From NCBI GenBank assembly GCA_964563395.1, contig CAZLWK010000003.1, forward strand, positions 124,001 through 188,000: 64,000 nt of DNA. Reading direction: 5' to 3'. Below the pieces are notes generated by a model. That model was not told where the DNA came from and made no database searches. It saw only the letters and a list, made by a program, of their open reading frames with translations. Every line of letters starts with the position of its first letter. Positions within the stretch are counted from its first letter, which is position 1. The DNA is from JBEVOS01 sp964563395. Lineage in GTDB: Bacteria; Pseudomonadota; Alphaproteobacteria; Caulobacterales; Aquidulcibacteraceae. Below are positions 25,216-34,643 of the stretch, piece after piece. Position numbers and translations under genes: made by a program.

Positions 25216-26130
25216 TTAGACCTCTTCCACCCATGCCTTGAGGATCTGGTGCGCGATGGCCATGGGCGGCGGCGCCCATGCGCCGTCGAACTTGCCGTCC
25301 AGCATCAGCCGCACCTCCGCGCGGGTGAACCAGCGCGCCTCGGCGATTTCCTCGGGATCGATGTTGATCGTTTCGTCCTCCACTTCGCACAAGGCGCCGA
25401 TCATCAAGGAGGACGGAAACGGCCAGGGCTGGGTGGAATGAAAGCGCACGCTGGTGACCTTGAGGCCGACCTCCTCCAGCACTTCACGCGCGACGGAATC
25501 CTCGATGCATTCGCCAGGCTCGATGAAGCCGGCGAGCGCGGAGAACATGCTCTTCGGAAAATTCGGGCCCCGACCGAGGCAGACCTTGTCGCCCTTGATG
25601 GGCGCCATGATCACGACGGGATCGACGCGCGGAAAATGCTCCGTCTTGCAAGCAGGGCACACGCGCTTCCAACCCGCCTCCAGCATCGCGGTGCCCGCGC
25701 CGCAGGCCGCGCAGAAGCCGTGGCGCTTGTGCCAATCGAACAGCCATTTCGCGCACCCGAGCACCGCCAGATCGCCCGCCGGGATCGAGGCGGACGCCGC
25801 GCGCAAATCGAAGAAGCCGCCCATGTCCGCGAGCGGAAATTCAGCGGGGTTCATGTCGTCCGGCGCCTCGACGGCGAAATGCGGCGCCTGATCGGCGTCG
25901 AGCCCAAGAAATAGCACGGGCCCCGCGCCGGCGAGCGCGGTGCGCGCATGCGCGCCCATCCAGCCGACGCTGCGCGCGCGTCCCTCCTCCAGCAGAAAGG
26001 GCTGCAGACGATGGAAGATGACGACGCGCGCCGCCTCGCTCTCCAGAGCGCTCCTGATCCAGGCCGCGTCGCGGCGGTGATGGGCGGCCCTGTCGAGCGG
26101 GTAATTGGCGAACGCGTTGGGATTGGTCAT
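25216..26130 (-). CDS. nudC: NAD(+) diphosphatase / NADH pyrophosphatase
   Basis: 304 residues with the three parts of NudC: a variable N-terminal domain, a zinc ribbon (CAACG ... CPACK at about residues 140-165) followed by HFPRVDPVVI, and the Nudix box GFIEPGECIEDSVAREVLEE-VG. It hydrolyses NAD(H) to NMN(H) and AMP, and family members also remove NAD caps from RNA. It is probably last in a minus-strand run with the MFS and glycoside hydrolase genes; its ATG is 61 bases after the hydrolase stop. It converges with the CDF gene, four bases apart. Confidence 0.93.
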   Translation of the reverse strand: MTNPNAFANYPLDRAAHHRRDAAWIRSALESEAARVVIFHRLQPFLLEEGRARSVGWMGAHARTALAGAGPVLFLGLDADQAPHFAVEAPDDMNPAEFPLADMGGFFDLRAASASIPAGDLAVLGCAKWLFDWHKRHGFCAACGAGTAMLEAGWKRVCPACKTEHFPRVDPVVIMAPIKGDKVCLGRGPNFPKSMFSALAGFIEPGECIEDSVAREVLEEVGLKVTSVRFHSTQPWPFPSSLMIGALCEVEDETINIDPEEIAEARWFTRAEVRLMLDGKFDGAWAPPPMAIAHQILKAWVEEV

Positions 26131-26191
26131 GCGCGCGATGCTAAGGCGCCTTTGCGCCCGGTTGCATACGCCGACCCCAAAAAATCTGCGC

Positions 26192-27475
26192 TCAGCGGGC
26201 GAGCGTGACGAAGACCGGCCCGTCCGCTTCCGCCAAGACGAGCTCCGCGGCGCCGTCGGTGAGGCCCGCGGGGCGCACCGGCGCGCCCAGCATGGAGCGC
26301 GCGCTCACGAAGCCGGGGACGCGGATCGTCTGCCGCGCGCCGAACGTCTCGCACCAGAGCACGGCCACGACATCGTCCCCGCCGCGCAGCTTCAGCCCGC
26401 GCACGCCGCCGGGCATGCCGTCATACGTTCCGATCAGGCGACGTCCACGCGCGACCTCATCGAAGGTTCGCGCAGCGTAATAGGCGGGCTTGGGCCGCTC
26501 GCCCGCCAACAGGCCGAGATTGGAATCGCCGTGGCGCGCATCGCCCGATCGATCCTGCAATTCATACCAGACCGTGCGCTCAAGCCCGGTCTGCCAAGCG
26601 ACGAGAAATTGCCGCGACAAAAGCGCGGCCTGGCGCTGGCGATTGTCCTCGGCATGGCCGTCCAGGCCTTGACCGAGATCGGGCAATTGCGCGGACGAAT
26701 AGCCCCATTCCGTGTTCCACAACGGCTTGTCGCCGAACACGGGGCGCAAGCGGGCGCGCAGAAGCGCGATATCGTCGATCGCGGTTTCAGGCCGCGTCGA
26801 CCGATAAAAGTGCATGCCCACCGCATCGACGTTGGGACGGCGACGGCCGAAACGCGCGAGCATCGGATCGAGATAGGCGAAATCGACCCAGGAAAGCCCA
26901 CCGCAGATGATCTTGGCGTCGGGATCGGCGCCCCGCACCGTCGCGGCGGTGGAGACGACCATGTCCGCGAAGCGTGCCGGAGGCAGGAACGCCTTTTCCT
27001 CCACGTCCGGTTCGTTCCAGATTTCGTAATCGTAACCGCGCCCGCGATACCGCGCGACGACCGCGCCGGCATAGGCGTTGAAATGCGTGAGCGCTTCGGG
27101 ATCGTCGCCGTCGAGATTGGGATGATCTGGATGGCCGTAGGCGAGCACGTAAAGAACGCCGAGGCCGCGCGCGGCCATCAGCTCGGCGAAGCGATCATAG
27201 ATCGCGAAATCGTATTGCCCGCCGCGCTCGAGCTGATGCCAGAAGATATCCGCGCGCAAAAACGAGAAGCCCGCGCCGCGCGCGTGATCGAACGCGGCTT
27301 CGTTGCTGTGCTGATGCGTATTGATCCCACGCATCGGCGCGGCGAGCGCGCGCCTGATACGGCGCGCACGCGGCAAGACATTTGTACGCTCAGCGGCGCC
27401 GGCGCGCGCGCAGGAGGCGAGTGCGAGAGCCCCGGCGCCCGCCATGAGCGAACGGCGGGAGGGGTGGTGTGTCAT
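26192..27475 (-). CDS. Exported clan GH-A glycoside hydrolase-like lipoprotein
   Basis: 427 residues. The N-terminus has RRSLMAGAGALALASCAR, which combines a twin arginine with a lipobox (LASC), so export and lipid anchoring are likely. The body is a TIM barrel of the GH-A clan: YDYEIWNEPD supplies the acid/base Glu after strand 4, VGMHFYRST lies near strand 6 and LWNTEWGYSS supplies the nucleophile Glu after strand 7. The closest feel is GH39/GH5-like; substrate is unknown. It follows the MFS gene by 32 bases, so uptake of a released sugar is possible. Confidence 0.8.
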   Translation of the reverse strand: MTHHPSRRSLMAGAGALALASCARAGAAERTNVLPRARRIRRALAAPMRGINTHQHSNEAAFDHARGAGFSFLRADIFWHQLERGGQYDFAIYDRFAELMAARGLGVLYVLAYGHPDHPNLDGDDPEALTHFNAYAGAVVARYRGRGYDYEIWNEPDVEEKAFLPPARFADMVVSTAATVRGADPDAKIICGGLSWVDFAYLDPMLARFGRRRPNVDAVGMHFYRSTRPETAIDDIALLRARLRPVFGDKPLWNTEWGYSSAQLPDLGQGLDGHAEDNRQRQAALLSRQFLVAWQTGLERTVWYELQDRSGDARHGDSNLGLLAGERPKPAYYAARTFDEVARGRRLIGTYDGMPGGVRGLKLRGGDDVVAVLWCETFGARQTIRVPGFVSARSMLGAPVRPAGLTDGAAELVLAEADGPVFVTLAR

Positions 27476-27507
27476 GCGTTCTGCCTAGCACGACTTGCGC
27501 GCGCGGC

Positions 27508-28926
27508 CTAAACAGAACCCCCGCCCTCATCGGTTTTTTCAAGCGCCGCGGCGGTGGAATGCGCTTCCGTGGCCGGGCTCATGCCGGCATTGCGCAAAGC
27601 AAAGCTCCAATAAGCGAAAGCAAGCATCGCCAGGAGGATGATCGCGTTCAGTATAAAGGGCGCCGCGCCGAACCATTGATACAGCAGAATGCCGATCAAA
27701 GGCACGAGGATCACATTTCCGCCATTGATCGCCGAAATGGCGCCCGCGACGCGCGCCTGCTCGTCCGCGCCGACCGCGAGCGACAAGCCCGCCGAAAAGC
27801 CGGGCCGCGCGAACGCGTAGCCAAGGCTCGCCAGCGCATAGCCGATGACGACCGTCCAATAATCCGGCGCGAACGCGGTGATGAGATTGGCGGCCGCCGC
27901 GAGCCCCGCGCCGATGCGCAACAGCGCGCGCGGGCTCATCCGGAACATGCGGATGAAGCCCCATTGGCCAAGCAGGCCGGCCACCGCGCCGGACATCATG
28001 GCGACGGCGGTGAAGCCCTGCGCCTCGATCGGCGGCAGGCCCATCTTGTCGATGATCATGAAGCCGAGCGTCTGGCCCTGCACGGTCTGGCACGAGGCGA
28101 TCAGAAACGAATAGATCAGAAACGGCAGCACGCGCCGGTCGCGCCAGAGCGCGAGCTCGCCGCGAAACGAGGCCCAGCGCGAGCGCGGCGCATCGCTTGG
28201 CGGCGCCGCCGCGACCACGGGCGGATCGTCCGGCAGGCCGCGATGCGCCCACCACAGCATTCCCGCCGCCATCAGCGCGAACGCGAACATCGGCCCGGAA
28301 AACGACACGAAGGGCAGCACGAAAAATGGCGCGATGGCCGGACCGATAATGGTGCCCAGGCCGAACGCGCCGGCGAGCATCGCCATCGCCTCTGTGCGTT
28401 CCTCGCGCGAGGAGCGCTCGGCCACGAAGGCCTGCATCGCCGGATTGGAGGCCGAGCCGATGCCGCCGAACAACGCGCGCGCCAGCAGGAAGAAGATGAA
28501 AATCACCACCGGCGCGGCGAGGTGGGCAAGGCCCGCGGCGACGACGAGGCCGCACCCCACCATCGAGGCGAGATAGCCCCACAGGCCCAGCATGATGAGC
28601 GGCTTGCGGCCCTCCCGGTCGCTGCGCCGCGCCCAATAGGGGCTCATCACCGCCCAGAGCAGCGCCGAGAGCGAAAAGATGGAGACGACCAGCGCATCGG
28701 GCATGCCGATCTCGCGCCCGATCGCCGGCAGCACCGATTGCATGCCGGTATTGCCGATGGCCGTGACCATGGAGACGCCGAACACGATCGCCATCGGCCC
28801 GCGCAGGGCCGTTCCGGAGGAAGTGGTCACGTTGGGGAAGCTCTCATCGCGCGTCGGCGCTGGGATGAAGCGCGCCCGCGTGGCGCCGTCAATGGCGCGT
28901 GGAGCCTGCGATTGCCTCCGCCCCAC
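27508..28926 (-). CDS. MFS transporter
   Basis: Up to 472 residues with about twelve membrane helices. The loop 2-3 motif reads PYWARRSDREGRKPLIMLG (the G-x-x-D-R-x-G-R-R/K type), and a central cytoplasmic loop holds GLPDDPPVVAAAPP. This points to a drug:proton antiporter-like or sugar/organic acid exporter; specificity is unknown. The start is unsure: GTG at 28926 gives the longest frame, while GTG at 28830 or ATG at 28794 place the first helix nearer the N-terminus, and none has a clear ribosome binding site. It is divergent from the LimB-like gene. Confidence 0.85.
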   Translation of the reverse strand: MGRRQSQAPRAIDGATRARFIPAPTRDESFPNVTTSSGTALRGPMAIVFGVSMVTAIGNTGMQSVLPAIGREIGMPDALVVSIFSLSALLWAVMSPYWARRSDREGRKPLIMLGLWGYLASMVGCGLVVAAGLAHLAAPVVIFIFFLLARALFGGIGSASNPAMQAFVAERSSREERTEAMAMLAGAFGLGTIIGPAIAPFFVLPFVSFSGPMFAFALMAAGMLWWAHRGLPDDPPVVAAAPPSDAPRSRWASFRGELALWRDRRVLPFLIYSFLIASCQTVQGQTLGFMIIDKMGLPPIEAQGFTAVAMMSGAVAGLLGQWGFIRMFRMSPRALLRIGAGLAAAANLITAFAPDYWTVVIGYALASLGYAFARPGFSAGLSLAVGADEQARVAGAISAINGGNVILVPLIGILLYQWFGAAPFILNAIILLAMLAFAYWSFALRNAGMSPATEAHSTAAALEKTDEGGGSV

Positions 28927-28970
28927 GCGCGCGCTTAGAGTGCGTTATAAGTTTATGGGGAGTGAGAGAC

Positions 28971-30215
28971 ATGAGCCGGCTTCGCTTCGGGACGTTCCTG
29001 GCGCCGCATCACCCGGTCGGTGAAAATCCCTACACGCTGTTCCGGCGCGATCTTGAGTTCGCCGCCCTGCTCGACAAGCTCGGCTATGACGAATTCTGGT
29101 GCGGCGAGCACCATTCCAGCGGCTGGGAGATGATCGCCTCGCCGGAAATGTTCCTCGCTGCCGCGGGCGAGCGCACGCAGCGCATCAAGCTCGGCACCGG
29201 CGTCGTCTCCTTGCCCTATCACCATCCGTTCAATGTAGCACAGCGCATGGTGCAGTTGGATTGGATGACGGGCGGACGCGCCATGTTCGGCTCCGGTCCC
29301 GGCGCGCTGCCGTCCGACGCATACACGCTCAACATCGATCCGATGACGCAGCGCGATCGTCAGGACGAAGCGCTGGGCGTGATCCTGCGGCTCTTCAAGG
29401 GCGAGCGCGTCACGCATGAGAGCGATTGGTTCACGATGAAGGACGCCAAGCTGCAACTCCTGCCCATGCAGGAGGAGATGCCGTGCGTGGTGGCCTCGCA
29501 AGTGAGCCCGTCCGGCATGACTCTCGCGGGCAAGCATGGCGTGGGCATCATCTCGCTCGGCTCGATGCAGGCGGGCGGCCTCACCGCGCTCAAGACGCAA
29601 TGGGGCTTCGCGGAGGACGCGGCCGCCAAGTCCGGCAAGACGATCGACCGCAAGAATTGGCGCGTCCTGATCTCCTGGCACGTGGCCGAAACGCGCGAGG
29701 AGGCGCGGCGCGAAGCCGGCAAGGGCCTGATGCGCTGGCACAACGAATACACGCTCGACACGCTGAAGCGCCCCGGCGCGGAGCGCTTCTCCTCGCCAGA
29801 CGAGGCGGTGGAAAAAACCGCCTGGATCGACGGCTCCAGCGCCGTGATCGGCACGCCGGACGATCTCGTCGCCATGATCAAGAAGATCGTCGATCTTTCC
29901 GGCGGCTGCGGCGCGGTGATCGGCTTCGCGCACGATTGGGCCGATCCGGCCGCGACCTTCCGCTCCTGGGAGATGGTGGCGCGTTACGTCATTCCGGAAA
30001 TCAACAAATACACCGAGAATCTACGCATCTCGCAAAAATTCGTGATGGACAATCGCGAGAGCTTCGAGCGCGCGGGCCAAGCTGTCATGGCTAAGATCAT
30101 GGAGAATGAGCGCGCGGTGAAGGCGCTCTCCGAAACCATGCAGGGCGGCAGCCCGATCCCGACGACGAACGCGCCCGATCTCTCCAAGGCCAAGAAGAAG
30201 GCGAGCGCGGAGTGA
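28971..30215 (+). CDS. LLM-class flavin-dependent monooxygenase, limonene monooxygenase (LimB)-like
   Basis: 414 residues, bacterial luciferase-like TIM barrel. It has RFGTFLAPHHPVGENPY, FWCGEHHSSGWE, RIKLGTGVVSLPYHHPFNV, FGSGPGALPSDAYTLNIDP and VASQVSPSGMTLAGKHG, all strongly like limonene 1,2-monooxygenase. Such enzymes take reduced FMN/FAD from a separate reductase and insert oxygen into alkenes or ketones. The C-terminal tail (KALSETMQGG ... KAKKKASAE) is unstructured. GGGGAG is about nine bases before the ATG. Its end overlaps the serine hydrolase gene (GTGA). Confidence 0.88.
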   Translation: MSRLRFGTFLAPHHPVGENPYTLFRRDLEFAALLDKLGYDEFWCGEHHSSGWEMIASPEMFLAAAGERTQRIKLGTGVVSLPYHHPFNVAQRMVQLDWMTGGRAMFGSGPGALPSDAYTLNIDPMTQRDRQDEALGVILRLFKGERVTHESDWFTMKDAKLQLLPMQEEMPCVVASQVSPSGMTLAGKHGVGIISLGSMQAGGLTALKTQWGFAEDAAAKSGKTIDRKNWRVLISWHVAETREEARREAGKGLMRWHNEYTLDTLKRPGAERFSSPDEAVEKTAWIDGSSAVIGTPDDLVAMIKKIVDLSGGCGAVIGFAHDWADPAATFRSWEMVARYVIPEINKYTENLRISQKFVMDNRESFERAGQAVMAKIMENERAVKALSETMQGGSPIPTTNAPDLSKAKKKASAE

Positions 30216-31255
30216 GCCTTGTCGCGCTCCCCGCGCAGCCGGCGGGGACGCCTTGGCCCACTTATGCCTGGCCGGAAGGGCCGCTTCCCGCGACGCAGGA
30301 TCGCGCGCGCTTCGACGCGCTGGTCGATGCGGCGTTCAAGGCCCAACCGACAGAAGCGTTCGGCGAAACCCATGCGCTGGTGATCGTGCAGCGCGGGCGG
30401 CTCGTGTTCGAAGCCTATGGCGCGGGCTTTGGGCCGGGAAAGACCTATCCTTCCTGGTCCAAGGCCAAGAGCGTCACGCAGGCGCTCGTCGGCCTCATCG
30501 CGGCGGACGGAAAGATCGACATCGCTGCGCCCGCCGATGTTCCGGAATGGAGCACGCCGAGCGATCCGCGCCGCGCGATCAGTCTCGACATATTGCTGCG
30601 CATGTCGAGCGGGCTCGCCTTCAACGAGGATTACGCGCCGAGCTCGGGCTCCGACGTGATCGAAATGCTGTATGGGCGCGGCAAAAGCGATGTCGCCGCC
30701 TTTGCCGCCGCCAAGCCGCTCGCACATGCGCCCGATACGGTGTTTTCCTATGCCAGCGGCACGACCAATATCGTCGCGCGCTGCGCCGCCCGCGCGCTCG
30801 GCGCGGACCGCGCCGACTTCGAACGCTTCATGCGCGCGCGCCTGTTCGATCCGCTCGGCATGACCAGCGTGAAGCCGAAATTCGACGCGGCGGGCACGTT
30901 CATCGGCTCGTCCTATTGCTTCGCCAGCGCGCGCGACTTCGCGCGCTTCGGTTTCCTTTATCTGCGCGGCGGCGTTTGGGAGGGCGCACAGCTTCTGCCG
31001 CGCGCTTGGATCGATTATGCGCGCACGCCCACGCCGACGCTGGGTCCCAACGACGCCGAAGCCTATGGCGCGCATTTCTGGCTTGGCATGGCGGGGCACG
31101 GCAGCTTTTCCGCCAACGGCTATGACGGCCAATACACGCTGATGGTTCCCCAGCGTGATCTCATCATCGTCCGTCACGGCAAGACGCCGATCGAAAAGAA
31201 GGATGCCGTGAAAGCCTGGATCGCCGCGCTCGCAGCGACCTTCCCCGCTGCTTGA
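30212..31255 (+). CDS. Beta-lactamase-fold serine hydrolase
   Basis: 347 residues from GTG. The SxxK nucleophile motif is SWSKAKS (about residues 81-87), the YxS motif is FSYASGTTN, and the C-terminal KTG-like position is HG. This is the class C/6-aminohexanoate-dimer hydrolase type (esterase, amidase or lactonase) without a signal peptide, so cytoplasmic. GTG at 30212 overlaps the LimB-like stop by four bases. In a catabolic setting a lactone or ester hydrolase acting after the monooxygenase is plausible. Confidence 0.85.
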   Translation: MSLVALPAQPAGTPWPTYAWPEGPLPATQDRARFDALVDAAFKAQPTEAFGETHALVIVQRGRLVFEAYGAGFGPGKTYPSWSKAKSVTQALVGLIAADGKIDIAAPADVPEWSTPSDPRRAISLDILLRMSSGLAFNEDYAPSSGSDVIEMLYGRGKSDVAAFAAAKPLAHAPDTVFSYASGTTNIVARCAARALGADRADFERFMRARLFDPLGMTSVKPKFDAAGTFIGSSYCFASARDFARFGFLYLRGGVWEGAQLLPRAWIDYARTPTPTLGPNDAEAYGAHFWLGMAGHGSFSANGYDGQYTLMVPQRDLIIVRHGKTPIEKKDAVKAWIAALAATFPAA

Positions 31256-31308
31256 CCGCGCTCGGCGCGGGTCCTACGCCAGGGCGAACGATATAAGAGG
31301 AGCGCGCG

Positions 31309-32490
31309 ATGGATCTCGCTTATGGGCCCGCCTATGAAGCGTTCCGCGGCGAGGTGCGAAGCTTTCTGGAAGCGCATCGCAAGCACGCGCCCAAGCGCGG
31401 CGCGCGCATGGAGGACATGCGCGCCTGGCAGCTTCTGCTGATCGAGAACGGCTATGCCGCCCGCACGATCCCGAAGGAATATGGCGGCCATGGCGCGGCG
31501 CCCGACATTCTGAAAAGCCGGATCATCGCCGAGGAATTCACCGCGGCGGGCCTGCCGATGGGCATGGCGAACCAAGGCATCTCCATGCTCGTGCCAACGC
31601 TGCTCGAGCTCGGCACGGAAGAGCAGAAGCGCCACTTCATACCGCCCACCATTCGCGGCGAGATCATCTGGTGCCAGGGCTATTCCGAGCCCGGCGCGGG
31701 CTCCGACCTCGCCAATCTGCAGACGCGCGCGAGCGAGGACGGCGACGATTTCATCATCAACGGCCAAAAGATTTGGACCTCGACGGCGCAATTCGCCGAC
31801 ATGATCTTCTGCCTCGTGCGCACGGAGCCGAACGCGCCGAAGCACGAAGGCATCTCCTATCTGCTGTTCTCGATGAAGACGCCGGGCATCGAGGTGCGCC
31901 CGCTGATGACCATGACGGGAAACGCCGAATTCAACGAAGTGTTCTTCACCGATGTGCGCGTGCCGAAATCGCAAATCGTCGGCAAGCGCGGGCAAGGCTG
32001 GATGGTAGCGAACGCCACGCTCACGCATGAGCGCGGCATGCTGGGCGATCCCAACGCCGCCCATGCCCGGTTTCGCGCGCTGGTCGATATCTTGAAGCAC
32101 GAGACGGTGGACGGCCATCGCCTGATGGACGATCCAGTCTGGCGCGATCGTCTGTTGAAGCTGCAGGCGCGCGTGCTGGCGATGGAATATCACGGCCTGC
32201 GCCTGCTCACCTCGGCGTTGAAGAAGGAGAGCCCGGGATTGGCCGGCCTCATCGTCAAGCTGCAGGGCTGCGAACTCAATCATCAACTCGCCGCGTTCGC
32301 CATCGATGCGCTGGGCGAACTCGGCATGCTCTATGAGGGCGGCGAGCATCTCCGGCGCGACGGCGTATGGCAGCGAGACTACATGTTCGATCTCGGCCTC
32401 ATCATCGGCGGCGGCACCGCGCAGATCCAGAAGAACATCATTTCGGAGCGCGGCCTTGGCATGCCGCGCGAACCGAAGCCGGCGGCTTGA
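31309..32490 (+). CDS. Acyl-CoA dehydrogenase, probable catalytic subunit of a pair
   Basis: 393 residues with the three-domain fold: CQGYSEPGAGSDLANLQT (FAD/substrate region), INGQKIWTS, FFTDVRVPKSQIVG, and GGGTAQIQKNII near the end. At the MCAD-type catalytic position (YEGT) it has GGGT, but a Glu in LTHERGML matches the alternative base used by isovaleryl-CoA dehydrogenase-like enzymes. A second dehydrogenase follows 12 bases later, which together resembles the alpha2beta2 enzymes of steroid side-chain catabolism (FadE28/29 type). FAD-dependent; needs electron-transfer flavoprotein, which is not encoded here. Confidence 0.9.
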   Translation: MDLAYGPAYEAFRGEVRSFLEAHRKHAPKRGARMEDMRAWQLLLIENGYAARTIPKEYGGHGAAPDILKSRIIAEEFTAAGLPMGMANQGISMLVPTLLELGTEEQKRHFIPPTIRGEIIWCQGYSEPGAGSDLANLQTRASEDGDDFIINGQKIWTSTAQFADMIFCLVRTEPNAPKHEGISYLLFSMKTPGIEVRPLMTMTGNAEFNEVFFTDVRVPKSQIVGKRGQGWMVANATLTHERGMLGDPNAAHARFRALVDILKHETVDGHRLMDDPVWRDRLLKLQARVLAMEYHGLRLLTSALKKESPGLAGLIVKLQGCELNHQLAAFAIDALGELGMLYEGGEHLRRDGVWQRDYMFDLGLIIGGGTAQIQKNIISERGLGMPREPKPAA

Positions 32491-32502
32491 AGGAGGCGAG
32501 GC

Positions 32503-33591
32503 ATGGAATTCGCGCTGAGCCAAGATCAGAAGTTGATGACGGAAAGCCTCGCCGGCGGATTGAAGCGCGCCGCGCCGCTTGACCGCGTGCGCAAGGCGGC
32601 GGCGGCGCCGGATGAGCTTCCAACAGATGTCTGGGCCGCGCTGGTCGACCTCGGCGCGGCGGGCGTGCTGATCGCGGAGGAACATGGCGGCCTCGGCCTC
32701 GGGCTTCTCGATGCCGCCTTGATCAGCGAAGCTCTGGGCTATTCCATCGCGCCCGCGCCATTCGTCGGCGCCTGCGTGATCGCCCCGCTCGCGCTGCGCG
32801 CGGCGGGATCGCCGGCGCAGCAAGGCGCCTATCTGCCGAAGATCGCCGCCGGCGAACTCATTATCGGGGCCGCCCTCAGCGAACATGCCGGCGGCGCGCG
32901 CGACGGCGCTGCGATCATCGCCGCCAATGGCAGGCTGAGCGGCAAGACGCTGGCTGTGCTCGATGCGCGCGGGGCGCACAAATTCTTGATCGCCGACGCG
33001 ACGGGCGCGCTCTTCCTGGTCGATGCGGGCGATTGCGACATCATCGCCATGCCGACGATCGACCGCACGCGGCCCATCGTCGAACTGCGCCTCTCCAACG
33101 CGCCGGCCGAAGCGCTGACAAGCGGCAATCCTAAAGCGGCGCTGCGCGAGGCGATCGATGCGGGCCGCGTCGCGCTCGCCGCCGATTGCCTCGGCGCCGC
33201 GCAGGCCATGCTCGATCAGGCAGTGGCCTATGCGAAGGAGCGCAAGCAATTCGGCCGCGTGATCGCCTCGTTCCAGGCGGTGAAGCATCTCTGCGCGGAG
33301 ATGGCGGCCGAGCTTGAGCCGTGCCGCGCGCTCCTCTGGTACGCCGCGCACGCGCATGGCGCTGCGCCCGATCGATTCACCGCGCACGCCGCGCATGTGA
33401 AGGCGCACCTCAGCGAAGTGGGCACGTTCGTCGCGCGCACGGCCACGGAGGTGCATGGCGGCATGGGCTTCACCGATCTTCTGGGCCTTCATTATTGGTT
33501 CAAACGCATCGGCTTCGATCGCCAGATGCTCGGCGGACCGTCACGCGCGCGCGCGGACGCCGCCATCGCGCAAGGCTGGATCGCGGCGTGA
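32503..33591 (+). CDS. Acyl-CoA dehydrogenase, probable second (non-catalytic) subunit
   Basis: 362 residues, shorter than usual for the family. It keeps the helical core (FALSQDQKLMTESLAGG), the middle beta domain in reduced form and the C-terminal RKQFGRVIASFQAVKH...VHGGMGFTDLLGLHYWFKR. The loop that carries the Glu in the first subunit reads AIDAGRVALAADCLG, with no Glu, so it is probably the structural beta-type partner. The adjacent pair and the absence of a base in this member support a heterotetramer. Its stop overlaps the kinase-like gene (GTGA). Confidence 0.85.
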   Translation: MEFALSQDQKLMTESLAGGLKRAAPLDRVRKAAAAPDELPTDVWAALVDLGAAGVLIAEEHGGLGLGLLDAALISEALGYSIAPAPFVGACVIAPLALRAAGSPAQQGAYLPKIAAGELIIGAALSEHAGGARDGAAIIAANGRLSGKTLAVLDARGAHKFLIADATGALFLVDAGDCDIIAMPTIDRTRPIVELRLSNAPAEALTSGNPKAALREAIDAGRVALAADCLGAAQAMLDQAVAYAKERKQFGRVIASFQAVKHLCAEMAAELEPCRALLWYAAHAHGAAPDRFTAHAAHVKAHLSEVGTFVARTATEVHGGMGFTDLLGLHYWFKRIGFDRQMLGGPSRARADAAIAQGWIAA

Positions 33592-34643
33592 GCGGCCCGA
33601 TCTGGACCGGCGCGTTCGATGCGGAACGCATCGCCGCCTGGATGGACGGCGAAGGCCTTGAAAGCGGGCCGATCACCGATATCGAGCCGCTCGCCGGCGG
33701 CACGCAAAACGTGCTGATCAAATTCAAGCGCGGCGCGCGCGGCTTCGTGTTTCGCGGACCGCCGCCGCACGTGCGCGCCAATTCCAACGAAACCATGCGG
33801 CGCGAGGCGCGCCTTCTGGCCGCGCTCGCGGGATCGGACGTGCCCCATCCCGCCTTCATCGCAGGCTGTCCGCGCGAGGACGTGATCGGCTGCGCCTTCT
33901 ATCTGATGGCGCCCGTGGAGGGCTTCAATCCGCGCGTGAAGCTGGCGACGCCTTATGTGCAGAACGCATCTTGGCGCCATGCGATGGGGTTGGAGATGGT
34001 CGACGCGATCGCCGCGCTCGCGCGTGTCGATCATGTCGGCGTCGGCCTCGCCGATTTCGGCAAGATCGACGGCTATCTTGAGCGGCAGGTTCCGCGCTGG
34101 CGCGCCTGGCTCGACGCCTACAAGGAATTCCCGGGCTGGCCGGGTCCGGATTCCATTCCTGGCATCGAACGCGTCGCGGACTGGCTCGCCGCCAATATCT
34201 CGAGTGATTTCCGACCCGGCCTCATTCATGGCGATTTCCATTTCGGCAATGTGATGTTCCGCGCCGATGCGCCGAAGCTCGCGGCGGTCGTGGATTGGGA
34301 ATTGGCCACGCTCGGCGATCCGCTGGTCGATCTGGGCAATCTCCTCTCCGGCTGGCCCGACGAGAGCGAGCCGCAGACCATGCTGTCACTGCAGCCGGGC
34401 GACGGCTTTCCAACCCGAAGCGAACTCATTGCGCGATATCACGAGCAGACCGGCCGCGACGTCTCCAGCGTCGACTGGTTCGAAGTGCTCGCCTGCTACA
34501 AGATCGGCATCATCCTGGAAGGCACGTTCGCGCGCGCCTGCGCCGGCAAGGCGCCGAAAGCGACGGGCGATCAATTGCACGCGCACACGCTCGCCCTTTT
34601 CGCCCGCGCCAATCGCAAGATCACATCAGGAGGAACCCAATGA
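33588..34643 (+). CDS. APH/choline kinase-fold phosphotransferase family protein
   Basis: 351 residues from GTG. The kinase-like fold shows LAGGTQNVLIKFKRG in the N-lobe, the catalytic loop LIHGDFHFGNVMF (HGDxxxxN, about residues 208-220) and VVDWELATLGDPLVDLGNLL for the metal-binding Asp. Proteins of this type encoded next to acyl-CoA dehydrogenases (ACAD10-like, FadE36-like in actinobacteria) phosphorylate hydroxyacyl or similar substrates, but the substrate here is unknown. Its start overlaps the dehydrogenase gene and its end overlaps the following SDR gene. Confidence 0.85.
   Translation: MSGPIWTGAFDAERIAAWMDGEGLESGPITDIEPLAGGTQNVLIKFKRGARGFVFRGPPPHVRANSNETMRREARLLAALAGSDVPHPAFIAGCPREDVIGCAFYLMAPVEGFNPRVKLATPYVQNASWRHAMGLEMVDAIAALARVDHVGVGLADFGKIDGYLERQVPRWRAWLDAYKEFPGWPGPDSIPGIERVADWLAANISSDFRPGLIHGDFHFGNVMFRADAPKLAAVVDWELATLGDPLVDLGNLLSGWPDESEPQTMLSLQPGDGFPTRSELIARYHEQTGRDVSSVDWFEVLACYKIGIILEGTFARACAGKAPKATGDQLHAHTLALFARANRKITSGGTQ

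Noticed and set aside
31174..33492. 772-codon open frame antisense to the serine hydrolase end and both acyl-CoA dehydrogenases
   Set aside because: It is Arg/His/Ala-rich, has no recognisable domain and mirrors two genes with full family motifs; long antisense frames are expected at this GC content.
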